Of a stretch of DNA of 7,368 nt, positions 1 through 7,138 are shown in pieces (within the stretch, counting starts at the first letter, position 1; every line of letters begins with the position of its first letter). Both the position numbers and the translations under genes were made by a program. Location: NCBI GenBank assembly GCA_002420315.1, contig DIHU01000237.1, positions 40,615-47,982 of the forward strand. The letters are read 5' to 3'. Below the pieces are notes generated by a model. It had not been told where the DNA came from. It was given only the letters and a program-made list of their open reading frames with translations, and did not search any database. The DNA is from Akkermansiaceae bacterium UBA5688 (GTDB lineage Bacteria > Verrucomicrobiota > Verrucomicrobiia > Verrucomicrobiales > Akkermansiaceae).

Positions 1-1473
1 CATGTTGATCATGGAAAAACCTCCTTGCTCGACTTTATTCGTGAAAGCCGTGTTGCCAAAGGCGAAGCCGGAGGCATCACCCAGCACGTGGGCGCATACA
101 GTGTTAAACATGGTAATCGCAGCATTACCTTTCTCGATACTCCGGGTCATGCGATTTTTTCTAAAATGCGTTCGCGTGGTGCAGATGTCACCGATATTGT
201 TGTGGTGGTTGTCGCCGCGGACGACGGTATTATGCCGCAGACCGAAGAGGCGATCAAACACGCCAAGGCTGCCGGTAAAACGATCATTGTTGCGATCAAC
301 AAGGTAGACCTCCCTGCTGCTGACCCAATGCGTGTCATGACGCAGCTGATGGAACACGAGCTTGTCCCTTCCGAAATGGGAGGAGATACCGAGTGTATTA
401 AAGTTTCTGCCGAGACGGGTGACGGAATCGATGAATTGCTGGAACTTATGGCTTTGCAGGCTGAGGTTCTCGAGCTTCGAGCTAATCCCAAAGCCAACGT
501 GCGTGCATCGGTCATCGAGGCAAGCGTCAAAGCCGGTCGCGGAGCAACTGCTACCGTTATCGTCGAAAGTGGGACTCTCAAGAAAGGGAAGCCGTTTATC
601 TGTGGGCCTTTCGCTGGGAAGGTGAAGGACATGATCGACGACCAAGGCAATTCAGTAAAAGAAGCAGGCCCTTCGACTCCGGTTGAGGTGCTTGGGTTTG
701 CCGAGTTGCCAAATGTGGGAGATTCGCTTGTCGAGATGGATTCTGATCGCGTGGCCAAAAAGCTTTCTGAAGAGCGTTTGGTCGAGCTTCGGAAAGATCG
801 GCTCGTGCAGCCGAAGAAGAGTCGTCTAGAGGATATGCTCCAAGCTGTTTCTGGGACGGGTAAGGCTAAGCTTAATCTAATCCTACGGTCTGATGTGCAG
901 GGAACTGCGGAGGCCATCAAGAACGCGATTATGGAGATTGAGTCCGAGAAGGTAGAGGCCAACTTCATCATTGCTGGGGCTGGAGCAGTTAATGAGTCCG
1001 ACGTTCTTATGGCAAGTTCTGCCGATGCTATTATCCTCGGCTTTAATGTAAAGGTGGACGGTAAAGCTGTCAAAGCGGCTAAGGCAGAGGGCGTTCAAGT
1101 GAAGCTATATTCCATCGTTTACGAACTAATCGATCAGGTGAAGGAGTCGATGCTGGGCATGCTCGATCCTGAAGTTCGCGAGACCGTTATCGGGCGCGCT
1201 TCAGTTAAGCAGGTCTTCAAAGTCAATAAAGGCCGCGCCGCTGGTTGTGTCGTTAAGAGTGGTAAGGTCACCCGCTCCGCACATGCTCGAGTTCTCCGCG
1301 GTAAGCAACCGGTCTTTGATGGTAAGATGTCGACTCTCCGCCGCCACCAAGACGAGGTTGACGAGGTAAAACAAGGGATTGAGTGTGGAATCCGCCTTGG
1401 ATCTTTCAATGAATACGAGGAAGGCGATGTGATCGAGTGCTACACTCTGGATAAAATCGACCAGACTCTTTAA
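1..1473 (+). CDS. infB: Translation initiation factor IF2, C-terminal part (5' end outside window)
   Basis: GTPase that brings initiator fMet-tRNA to the 30S subunit and promotes 50S joining. The frame is open from base 1 and its first codons read HVDHGKTSLL, the P-loop (G1) without its leading Gly, so the N-terminal region lies upstream. Numbering from the first codon here (490 aa): switch I GGITQHVGAY 24-33, G3 DTPGH 46-50, G4 NKVD 100-103, G5 SAETG 136-140. An EF-Tu-like beta-barrel follows at about 165-245, IF2 domain III (LNLILRSDVQGTAEAI) from about 290, and the fMet-tRNA-binding C2 domain to the end, with the conserved GIECGI near 459-464. All GTPase motifs are intact. A TTG at 25 is an internal codon, not the start. 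rbfA follows after 11 bp, as in many bacterial translation operons. Family assignment is certain. Confidence 0.98.
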   Translation, partial: HVDHGKTSLLDFIRESRVAKGEAGGITQHVGAYSVKHGNRSITFLDTPGHAIFSKMRSRGADVTDIVVVVVAADDGIMPQTEEAIKHAKAAGKTIIVAINKVDLPAADPMRVMTQLMEHELVPSEMGGDTECIKVSAETGDGIDELLELMALQAEVLELRANPKANVRASVIEASVKAGRGATATVIVESGTLKKGKPFICGPFAGKVKDMIDDQGNSVKEAGPSTPVEVLGFAELPNVGDSLVEMDSDRVAKKLSEERLVELRKDRLVQPKKSRLEDMLQAVSGTGKAKLNLILRSDVQGTAEAIKNAIMEIESEKVEANFIIAGAGAVNESDVLMASSADAIILGFNVKVDGKAVKAAKAEGVQVKLYSIVYELIDQVKESMLGMLDPEVRETVIGRASVKQVFKVNKGRAAGCVVKSGKVTRSAHARVLRGKQPVFDGKMSTLRRHQDEVDEVKQGIECGIRLGSFNEYEEGDVIECYTLDKIDQTL

Positions 1474-1484
1474 GTTAGGCTGAA

Positions 1485-1859
1485 ATGGCAAAGCGACAGG
1501 ATCGGGTCAATGAGCTGCTACGCCGCGAAATTAGCGGGGTTTTGCAACGTGATTTTGAGTGGAAAAATGCTCTTGTTACCGTCAGTGATGTTGATGTTAC
1601 CCAGGATCTTAAGGAGGCTAAGGTCTTCGTGAGTATTCTTGGAGGATCTGCCCCTGGGATTCTTGATCAACTCGAGCGAAAGCGTGGTTTTATCCAAGGC
1701 AAGGTTTCAAAGCGGGTGGTCCTCCGTAACACTCCGGTCTTGATGTTTCGTCAGGATAAATCTGCGGTTCGTGGGGTCGAGGTGGTCAACTTGCTGGATG
1801 AAGTATCTCAGCTCCCCACCGCTCCTTTGGAAGACGAAGAGTCCTCAGGATCAATTTAA
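1485..1859 (+). CDS. rbfA: 30S ribosome-binding factor A
   Basis: Small KH-fold protein that binds the immature 30S subunit and assists late 16S rRNA 5'-end maturation; important for growth in the cold in E. coli. The 124-aa length is typical. Family features are visible: N-terminal RVNELLRREISGVLQRDF (7-24), the strand-helix core VTVSDVDVTQDLKEAKVFVS (31-50), then GFIQGKVSKRVVLRNTPVLMF (68-88) followed by the conserved D-x-S (91-93) and a short acidic tail (LEDEESSGSI). The ATG at 1485 has a weak AGG 5 nt upstream and lies 11 bp after the infB stop, so it is probably co-transcribed and translationally coupled with infB. The usual neighbour truB does not follow; an outer-membrane protein gene does. 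Confidence 0.96.
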   Translation: MAKRQDRVNELLRREISGVLQRDFEWKNALVTVSDVDVTQDLKEAKVFVSILGGSAPGILDQLERKRGFIQGKVSKRVVLRNTPVLMFRQDKSAVRGVEVVNLLDEVSQLPTAPLEDEESSGSI

Positions 1860-1947
1860 TTACAGCTTGATTTGGGGTGCGAGTTGGAGCTTTTCGAGGG
1901 CGTCGCTCTATGGTCTAAGAAGGTGTGGTTGTTAGTTACATGGTTCG

Positions 1948-1965
1948 GAATAATAAAAATTATTC
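1948..1965. repeat. AT-rich perfect inverted repeat downstream of rbfA
   Basis: GAATAAT-AAAA-ATTATTC, a perfect 7-bp inverted repeat with a 4-nt centre, in the spacer between rbfA and the barrel gene. It has no GC-rich stem and no clear T tract after it, so it is a poor intrinsic terminator. It could be an operator or simply part of an AT-rich promoter. A loose promoter-like pair overlaps it (TTGTTA 1929-1934 and TAATAA 1951-1956, 16-nt spacer), matching consensus only partly. No function can be assigned. Confidence 0.35.
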
Positions 1966-1984
1966 TTCAAATCTAGGTCTAGGA

Positions 1985-1999
1985 CTATCAATTTGATAG
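1985..1999. promoter_or_regulatory. 15-bp palindrome at the start of the outer-membrane barrel gene
   Basis: CTATCAA-T-TTGATAG is a perfect 7+7 palindrome lying directly between an AGGA (1981-1984) and the ATG at 2002. It is preceded by a tandem TCTAGG TCTAGG (1972-1983). As DNA it could be an operator for a dimeric regulator; as RNA it can fold into a 5-bp stem with an AATTT loop. It also contains the alternative TTG start (1993). The palindrome is seen directly; its function is inference. Confidence 0.35.
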
Positions 2000-2001
2000 C
2001 C

Positions 2002-3465
2002 ATGTTTAAAGGATTTCGAGGACACAAAAAAGCTGAAGGTAAACGCGAACGATTGGTGAAAGTCTCCAGGTCGTTACTGTTAACTGGAGTCTACGCCAGT
2101 GGTGTAGCTCTGGCCTCTTCATCCGCTGGGCAGACTTCAGTCATTTCATCAAAGGCAATTGGAGCTAAGCCAAGCCCTGAGCTTCCGAAGTATGTCTCTA
2201 CTCTCTCTGACTGGAGTGATCGATATAATCTCTCCGGGGTTACCGAGGGTAATGATTGGCTACTTCTAGGACTTCAGCACCGAAGCAGAATAGAGAATTT
2301 CGACAACTTTTATCGGGTTTCTTCTCTTCCGTCTGATGGTGGGTATTTCAGTCGTCATTGGTTTTATTTTGGAGTGCGTGACGTTCTTGATCCTTTCAGA
2401 TTTACTCTCGAATTAGAGGATTCACGACGCGAGGGTTTTAATTTCCCCCCGAGTGCGCGTCAGGACAACCATACCGATTTCCTGCAAGCTTACGTTGAGC
2501 TTTACTCTAAGAATGGTCTTTTTGGTCAAACCACTAGCCTACAGGCTGGAAGATTTACTATTGATGCCGTTGATCGTCGTCTCATCGCTCGGAATCGTTT
2601 TAGGAACTCCGCCAACACCTTCGATGGCGTGCGCCTGAGGGTTGGGGATGATAAGTCCCCATGGGTTACCAACTTTTTTGCAACCCGTCCGGTTGAAGCT
2701 CGTGAAGGATCATTTGACGATCGTTCACGAGAAGAAAGAGAGTTTTACGGTGCTTATGCAACCTTTCGGGGTAGTTCTCCTGCTTTTGTATTTGAGCCCT
2801 ATTATTTCTATTTGGATGACCAGAGAAATCAAGCGAGAGAGCGCAAGTTACATACGGCAGGTGCTCATGCTTATGGTCTAATCTATAATAATTTCTTTGA
2901 TTATGATGTCACCGTGTCCGCTCAGTGGGGTGATCTTAACGGGCTCGATCATTCAGCTTACTTTGTCCACGCTGAACTCGGTCATACTTTTAAACACCCC
3001 TGGAAGCCCCGTGTCTCGGCTTGGATAAATTATGGGACTGGTGATGACGATCCTGTTGATTGTGACAGCGGTCGATTCACTGAACTATTTGGGGCTCCGT
3101 TTGGGCTCTATGGATTCAGTCGGTTCTTTACTGCTGAGAATACGATTAACCCAACGCTTTCTCTTTCGTTTAAGCCAGTTGATGAAGTGAAAGTAGAGCT
3201 TTACCTTAGGAGTTATACGCTTGCCAGTGATACTGATGCTTGGGTGCGTGGCGGGGCTGCAGTTCCTGGAGGTCGGCGAGATCCTTTGGGAAGCAGTGGT
3301 CGGCATATTGGAGAAGAGATTGATCTCCGTGTTCGATGGCAGGCAAATGACCAATTACTTTTCAATACTGGTTTGGCCCACTTCATACCTGGTGGCTTCG
3401 TAGATGAGACCGGCCTCTCGGAAAATAGTACTCTAGCCTACCTTCAGGGGACATTTGATTTTTAG
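2002..3465 (+). CDS. Alginate-export-family outer-membrane beta-barrel protein
   Basis: Predicted outer-membrane channel of the alginate export (AlgE-like) family, many members of which probably pass anionic sugars or other small solutes rather than alginate. With the ATG at 2002 it has 487 aa. An in-frame TTG at 1993 has AGGA 8 nt upstream and would add three residues, so the start is not settled. The N terminus has a long basic segment (1-23), a hydrophobic stretch SLLLTGVYASGVALA (24-38) and a plausible cleavage site near ALASSSA, giving a signal peptide. The mature part has alternating aromatic/polar strands and no long hydrophobic helix. Family-like motifs are LQHRSRIENFDNF (91-103), DFLQAYVEL (159-167), QAGRFTIDAVDRRLIARNRFRN (181-202) with NTFDGVRLR after it, FFATRPVEAREGSFDD (225-240) and NYGTGDDDP in the second half. 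The last residue is Phe (GTFDF), the usual BAM recognition end. Substrate unknown; no alginate synthesis genes are nearby. Confidence 0.82.
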   Translation: MFKGFRGHKKAEGKRERLVKVSRSLLLTGVYASGVALASSSAGQTSVISSKAIGAKPSPELPKYVSTLSDWSDRYNLSGVTEGNDWLLLGLQHRSRIENFDNFYRVSSLPSDGGYFSRHWFYFGVRDVLDPFRFTLELEDSRREGFNFPPSARQDNHTDFLQAYVELYSKNGLFGQTTSLQAGRFTIDAVDRRLIARNRFRNSANTFDGVRLRVGDDKSPWVTNFFATRPVEAREGSFDDRSREEREFYGAYATFRGSSPAFVFEPYYFYLDDQRNQARERKLHTAGAHAYGLIYNNFFDYDVTVSAQWGDLNGLDHSAYFVHAELGHTFKHPWKPRVSAWINYGTGDDDPVDCDSGRFTELFGAPFGLYGFSRFFTAENTINPTLSLSFKPVDEVKVELYLRSYTLASDTDAWVRGGAAVPGGRRDPLGSSGRHIGEEIDLRVRWQANDQLLFNTGLAHFIPGGFVDETGLSENSTLAYLQGTFDF

Positions 3466-3468
3466 ATT

Positions 3469-3484
3469 ATCATTTTATAATGAT
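3469..3484. repeat. Small AT-rich inverted repeat after the barrel gene stop
   Basis: ATCATT-TTAT-AATGAT, a perfect 6-bp inverted repeat 4 nt after the TAG stop. It is AT-rich and thermodynamically weak, so at most it may protect the mRNA 3' end. The stronger terminator lies about 80 bp further on. The remaining sequence up to 3560 shows no gene. Confidence 0.25.
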
Positions 3485-3563
3485 GACCTTTCTTAATCTT
3501 TCGTTCGTTACTTCGCTCCTGCGTTATTTGAAAATGGAGATTGGATAGTCACATTATTAATAA

Positions 3564-3600
3564 GAAAAACGGCTCTGGTTCTACCGGAGCCGCTTTTTTT
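3564..3600. terminator. Bidirectional Rho-independent terminator between convergent genes
   Basis: The stem CGGCTCTGGT (3570-3579) pairs with ACCGGAGCCG (3583-3592) through ten positions including one T-G wobble, around a TCT loop. It is followed on the + strand by C and seven T (3594-3600). On the other side AAGAAAAA (3562-3569) gives a U-rich tract when read on the - strand. It sits about 100 bp after the barrel gene stop and 25 bp after the uxaE stop, so it can end both converging transcripts. Confidence 0.9.
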
Positions 3601-3624
3601 GTGTTGAGTCGTTGTATCGATTGA

Positions 3625-4875
3625 TTAAATGAAAAGAGGCTTCATATGGCGCTCGAGGAGATTGTGTGTGACGCATTCAGAGATGACTTTCTCGTTTGCT
3701 TTTAGAGCGTCGAGGTAGCGATCTCCCATTTGAGCTGCAATCTTAAATCCAACGTGAAGGAGCTGGCGCACATTTGCATTGTAGTTAGGGTTGCTTTGGT
3801 CATGGGTGAGTGCGCTGACATATTGCGCGCTGGTCCAGCCGTTGACTTCGTCGGCGCTCGGAAGATTGGAATGGTCAATATCTATGACAGTGGCATACGG
3901 TTCGCATAGCGCTTCTTTTTTATCGAGTGCCTTGGCGTAGATTTCTTTGGCTAGCTTTAGAGCGTCTCCTCCAGCGGTGGCTAGGCCGATGACTTCTTCA
4001 AGCCAGTTAGTGCCAGCAGTTTTGATGTGAAGTCCCGCGCCAGTGCGGGTAATTGCTTTTTTGATAGGCTCGTATATCGAAAATTTATCTGAACCGGAGT
4101 GCACAGAAAGTTTGAGAGTTTGAGGCAGGCCGTATGCTTTCACGGCGTGGGAGAGGATCGCTAGGTCATCGTTAAACTCTTGCTCGAATTGCGCGACATC
4201 ACCCACGTAATCGACTCCTTTGTTAAATCTGCCTGTGAATTTTGGGGCTATAGTTTGAATGGGAATTCCTTGGTCGGCGATGGCGGCGAGAATGATTAGC
4301 ATCTCAGCTGGAACTTGTGGATTGTCCGTCTCGTCCATCGATACTTCGGTTACGAAGTCGTCAGTTCCGCCTTTAGCTTCTACGATGTAATCATAGATGG
4401 CTTTGGCTTTCTGGGTTGCTTTTAGAAACTGGTTAGCGGTTTTTTCAACAAGTTCGCGAGAAATTTCTAGAGGTCCTTCGATTCCTTCAACTGTGACGGA
4501 GCCAGTGAGTTCAGGATGCTTTTTGATAAAGTTTTCAACGTCAGCCGGATCGGCTGCTTCGCCAATGTCATCCGCAACGTCGAGAGTAAAAAAGTTACAT
4601 GGAGCAATGAAGCGATCAACCGTGCCAAGGTTGATATGGTCTGCGTCGAGGAGGTATTCGCCAGGCCAGCCAAGTTCAGTAATCGCCATGTCAGCAGCGT
4701 CCCGGGTGGACTGTGGCTCGGATCCAATGATTTCGTGTTCACGATTGGACTTGTTCCAGGTTGGGCAAATGTCGACCCCGAGTTCTCTGGCGGAGATGAA
4801 GGCTTGAAGTTGAGCGTGTGCACCGTGCGCGAAACGATCGCCGACACCAAAAGTAAATTTAGGACAGATTTTCAT
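3625..4875 (-). CDS. uxaE: D-tagaturonate 3-epimerase (UxaE family)
   Basis: Metal-dependent cytoplasmic epimerase converting D-tagaturonate to D-fructuronate (EC 5.1.2.7), first defined in Thermotoga hexuronate catabolism, where it replaces the UxaB/UxaA altronate branch. The 416-aa protein has the family's conserved blocks: FGVGDRFAHGAHAQLQAF (9-26), PTWNKSNREHEIIG (38-51), LLDADHINLGTVDRFI (75-90), FFTLDVADDIG (95-105), TEVSMDETD (176-184), APKFTGRFNKGVDYVGD (210-226), LSVHSGSDKFSIY (256-268), IKTAGTNWLEE (284-294), VIDIDH (330-335) and RQLLHVG (370-376). The acidic and His residues in these blocks are likely metal or substrate ligands (inferred from conservation). The ATG at 4875 starts directly before the conserved N-terminal block; no clear Shine-Dalgarno is seen. 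It is the last gene of the - strand cluster, 115 bp after the dehydrogenase; that gap holds no gene and no convincing terminator, so co-transcription is possible. Confidence 0.93.
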   Translation of the reverse strand: MKICPKFTFGVGDRFAHGAHAQLQAFISARELGVDICPTWNKSNREHEIIGSEPQSTRDAADMAITELGWPGEYLLDADHINLGTVDRFIAPCNFFTLDVADDIGEAADPADVENFIKKHPELTGSVTVEGIEGPLEISRELVEKTANQFLKATQKAKAIYDYIVEAKGGTDDFVTEVSMDETDNPQVPAEMLIILAAIADQGIPIQTIAPKFTGRFNKGVDYVGDVAQFEQEFNDDLAILSHAVKAYGLPQTLKLSVHSGSDKFSIYEPIKKAITRTGAGLHIKTAGTNWLEEVIGLATAGGDALKLAKEIYAKALDKKEALCEPYATVIDIDHSNLPSADEVNGWTSAQYVSALTHDQSNPNYNANVRQLLHVGFKIAAQMGDRYLDALKANEKVISECVTHNLLERHMKPLFI

Positions 4876-4990
4876 AGTTTGTTATAATAGGAATTTAGAG
4901 GTTTTTTGACCGAATTAAGGATGGTCGACGCGGCCGGATTTCACAGTCGAATGTGGGGCGATGTGAGAGAGGGGACTTTAAGATTTAAAT

Positions 4991-6031
4991 TTAGTTATTA
5001 ACGGTAATAACGGCTTTTATAGCGCCAAGTTTTGGATCGGTAAATTTTTCGAACTCGGTAGGAACTTCCTCAATGTCAAGGCGGTGGGTGATCCATGCTT
5101 TCGTGTCAATATCTCCAGACTCTATGATCTTTATGATGTCGTCAAAATCGGCTGGGAGCGCATTGCGTGAGGCGAGTAAAGTTTGCTCGCGACGATGGAA
5201 GATGGGAGCGTGGGGAAAGGTGAGGTTTTCGGTCGTAATACCAACGTAGACTATGCGTGAGGTGAAGCCTCCGTATTCGAAACAGTTAGACATAGATTTG
5301 ACCGAGCCAGTGGCATCGATGACAACATCGGCAAGCTTGCTGTCCGTCATTTCCTCTAGTCTTTTTAGGTGAGATCCGTCCATGCTGAATTGAACTCCAT
5401 TTTCAATACCGAGGTTGTTGGCGCAGAAGTCTAACCGCCCTTGAACCATGTCCATCACAATAACATTGACCTCAGGCATAAGCTTTAGGAATTCGAGGCA
5501 CGATAGTCCGATCGGTCCAGCTCCGATCACGATAACGGTTTCGCCTGCCTTGGGGTTGGCTCGGTGAACGGCGTGGTATCCAATGGCAAGGGTTTCAACG
5601 AGTGCGAGCTCGTCATAAGAGAGTTTGTTGCCGACATGAAGTTTTCGGGCTGGGACAGTCCAGTTTGCTTTTCGAAGCCCGCCGGGGCCGTGGACGCCGA
5701 TGACCTGGACGCCTGGGCAGCAGTTAGTGTTTCCTTTTTGTGAAGTCGAGCTGTGCGGATCGTTGACGTATGGCTCAAGCGAGCATTTGTCACCCACTTT
5801 GACGTTGGTTACTCCTTTGCCGACGGCTACCACTTCGAGGCCGAGCTCGTGGCCAGGAGTGCGTGGATAGTCAAAAAAAGGAAATTTCCCGAGGTAGCAG
5901 GAAAGGTCGGTTCCGCAAATGCCCATACGATGAGTTTTGACGAGAGCTTCGCCTGGGCCGGGAGCTTGTTCGTCAGCGATTTCGATCGGGCTGATTTCAT
6001 TTGGGTTGGTGAATTCGATTGCGTAAGACAT
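4991..6031 (-). CDS. Zinc-type medium-chain dehydrogenase, probable L-galactonate 5-dehydrogenase
   Basis: 346-aa MDR-family polyol/sugar-acid dehydrogenase (sorbitol DH/threonine DH type). The catalytic-domain motif MGICGTD supplies zinc ligand C39; PGHELGLEVVAVG gives H61-E62, and E146 in LVETLAIGYHAV is the usual fourth position. The Rossmann motif is IGAGPIG (169-175), and D194 at the end of the second strand suggests NAD+ preference. The structural-zinc lobe is unusual: where relatives have three spaced Cys after EPYxN, this protein has D91, S94 and S97, keeping only the C104-C105 pair, so it probably lacks the structural zinc. The family does not fix the substrate. Its place between an L-galactose dehydrogenase-like gene and uxaE suggests oxidation of L-galactonate to D-tagaturonate, as for the E. 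coli LgoD/YjjN type. Alternatives are other hexonate or polyol dehydrogenases. It starts at the ATG at 6031 with no clear Shine-Dalgarno. Confidence 0.88.
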   Translation of the reverse strand: MSYAIEFTNPNEISPIEIADEQAPGPGEALVKTHRMGICGTDLSCYLGKFPFFDYPRTPGHELGLEVVAVGKGVTNVKVGDKCSLEPYVNDPHSSTSQKGNTNCCPGVQVIGVHGPGGLRKANWTVPARKLHVGNKLSYDELALVETLAIGYHAVHRANPKAGETVIVIGAGPIGLSCLEFLKLMPEVNVIVMDMVQGRLDFCANNLGIENGVQFSMDGSHLKRLEEMTDSKLADVVIDATGSVKSMSNCFEYGGFTSRIVYVGITTENLTFPHAPIFHRREQTLLASRNALPADFDDIIKIIESGDIDTKAWITHRLDIEEVPTEFEKFTDPKLGAIKAVITVNN

Positions 6032-6090
6032 TGAGAAGTTAGGTGAAATTGTTGTGTGAAGTTCAATGCGGAGGGTAATTGAAACGATAA

Positions 6091-6110
6091 ATGAGAGGAG
6101 CTCCCTTCAT
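6091..6110. repeat. Imperfect palindrome between the two dehydrogenase genes
   Basis: ATGAGAGGAG/CTCCCTTCAT pairs at 8 of 10 positions around a central GGAGCTCC. It lies in the 95-bp gap, about 17 bp past the stop of the aldo/keto reductase gene and 60 bp before the next start. It has no T tract on either strand, so it is not a standard terminator. It might be an operator or an RNA-processing hairpin, or chance. Confidence 0.25.
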
Positions 6111-6126
6111 AGGAATTTATCCGCGC

Positions 6127-7065
6127 TTAGTTGTTTTCAGGAAGGCCTTCAAGATGGCCGAGGTTTTTGACAGGAGCGAAGATGGCTTGAACTTGAGTCA
6201 GAAGGGACTGGTCGATTGGCTCGGCGAGCCAATTCGCCCATTTTTTGATATTTTGGGGATTTGCGGATCCTGCAACTGTCGAAGAAATGTCGGTATGTTC
6301 GCACGAGAATTGAAGAGCGAGCTGGGCAAGGTCTACACCATTGTCTTCGCAAAGTTTTGCAGCAGCACGAGCTGCGGCCTTAACCTCTTCGGGTTCCTTA
6401 AGCCAATCAGGGAGTGGCGCGTTTGTAAGTAGTCTGGCAGAAAATGGCCCGGCATTAATTGCTCCGATGTTTTGTGCCTTTAGCCGCGGAAGGAGATCCT
6501 TGGCGAAGGCCGTATTTTGGAGGGTATACTGATTGTAGGAAAGGACGCAGTCACAGGTGTCTTCGATGTGATTGAGGACAGTATTAAAGGTTTTCATCGG
6601 GTAACATGAAAAACCGATGGCACGAACCTTGCCTTGTTCTTTTGCCTTGAGCAGAGCAGGCCAGGTTTCCTCCCAGATCTGAGAAAGCTGAACAAACTCG
6701 ACGTCGTGCATAAGCAGGACATCTAGGTGATCGGTGCCTAGGCGGTGAAGGGAGATATGAATGGATTCTTCGACGCGTTTTTCGGAGAAATCGAAATGAA
6801 TGTCGGAGTAGCGACCGAGCTTGGTTCCGAGAAGGTAGCTATCACGTGGGATTCCCTTGAGCCCTTGGCCAAGCATTACTTCAGACATCCCACGACCATA
6901 AAACGGGGAAGTATCGATGAAATTCATACCTAATTCCAATGCCGTGATTGTAGATTTCATCACTTCATCGATATCGACCGAGCGAAATTCAGCTCCCAAA
7001 GACGATGCTCCGAAGGAAAGAATGGGAAGATCAAGATCGGTTTTTCCGAGAGGTCTGGTTTGCAT
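6127..7065 (-). CDS. Aldo/keto reductase, probable L-galactose 1-dehydrogenase
   Basis: 312-aa aldo/keto reductase (TIM barrel) with the complete catalytic tetrad: D51 and Y56 in FIDTSPFYG, K82 in GTKLGRY, H120 in LLMHDVEF. Against plant L-galactose dehydrogenase, as I remember it, the match is extensive: FGASSLGAEF (18-27), the DTSPFYG-x-x-x-SE-x-MLG-x-GLKG block (51-71), TKLGRY then FDFSEKRVEESI (91-102), LSYNQY (175-180), DLLPRLKAQNIGAINAGPFSARLLT (190-214), LALQFS (249-254) and the end APVKNL (297-302). This points to NAD-dependent oxidation of L-galactose at C1 to its lactone (EC 1.1.1.316), with L-fucose or other aldoses as possible alternative substrates. It is the first gene of the - strand cluster. 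The ATG at 7065 immediately precedes the conserved N-terminal strand; no strong Shine-Dalgarno. A promoter-like pair lies about 100 bp upstream. Family certain, substrate likely. Confidence 0.88.
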   Translation of the reverse strand: MQTRPLGKTDLDLPILSFGASSLGAEFRSVDIDEVMKSTITALELGMNFIDTSPFYGRGMSEVMLGQGLKGIPRDSYLLGTKLGRYSDIHFDFSEKRVEESIHISLHRLGTDHLDVLLMHDVEFVQLSQIWEETWPALLKAKEQGKVRAIGFSCYPMKTFNTVLNHIEDTCDCVLSYNQYTLQNTAFAKDLLPRLKAQNIGAINAGPFSARLLTNAPLPDWLKEPEEVKAAARAAAKLCEDNGVDLAQLALQFSCEHTDISSTVAGSANPQNIKKWANWLAEPIDQSLLTQVQAIFAPVKNLGHLEGLPENN

Positions 7066-7138
7066 GTTTTCAGGGAAATTGTCGGTCGTCTAAAGTCTTG
7101 AGAAAAGTTGTCTGACTGATTTATGTTGGCAAAGTAAA

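Noticed and set aside
25..27. TTG as start codon of the IF2 frame
   Set aside because: The frame is open to base 1 and the codons before it encode the essential P-loop HVDHGKTS, so the TTG is internal.
147..1073. Long antisense open frame (308 codons) within infB
   Set aside because: It lies wholly opposite an unambiguous IF2 gene; its Ser/Thr-rich, low-information translation resembles no family and is explained by infB codon bias.
1948..1965. rbfA terminator
   Set aside because: The inverted repeat has only A/T-rich pairs apart from one G-C, and no T run follows on the + strand.
4397..4887. Two + strand open frames opposite the start of uxaE
   Set aside because: They overlap conserved uxaE coding sequence and their translations show no domain or signal features.
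6091..6432. + strand 113-codon open frame covering the 3' end of the aldo/keto reductase
   Set aside because: Most of it is the complement of conserved AKR codons; no supporting ribosome site or family resemblance.
4991..7065. L-fucose oxidation cluster as the reading of the two dehydrogenases
   Set aside because: L-fucose pathways lead through fuconate and do not need a tagaturonate epimerase; the adjacent uxaE fits L-galactose better. L-fucose remains possible as a side substrate of the AKR.
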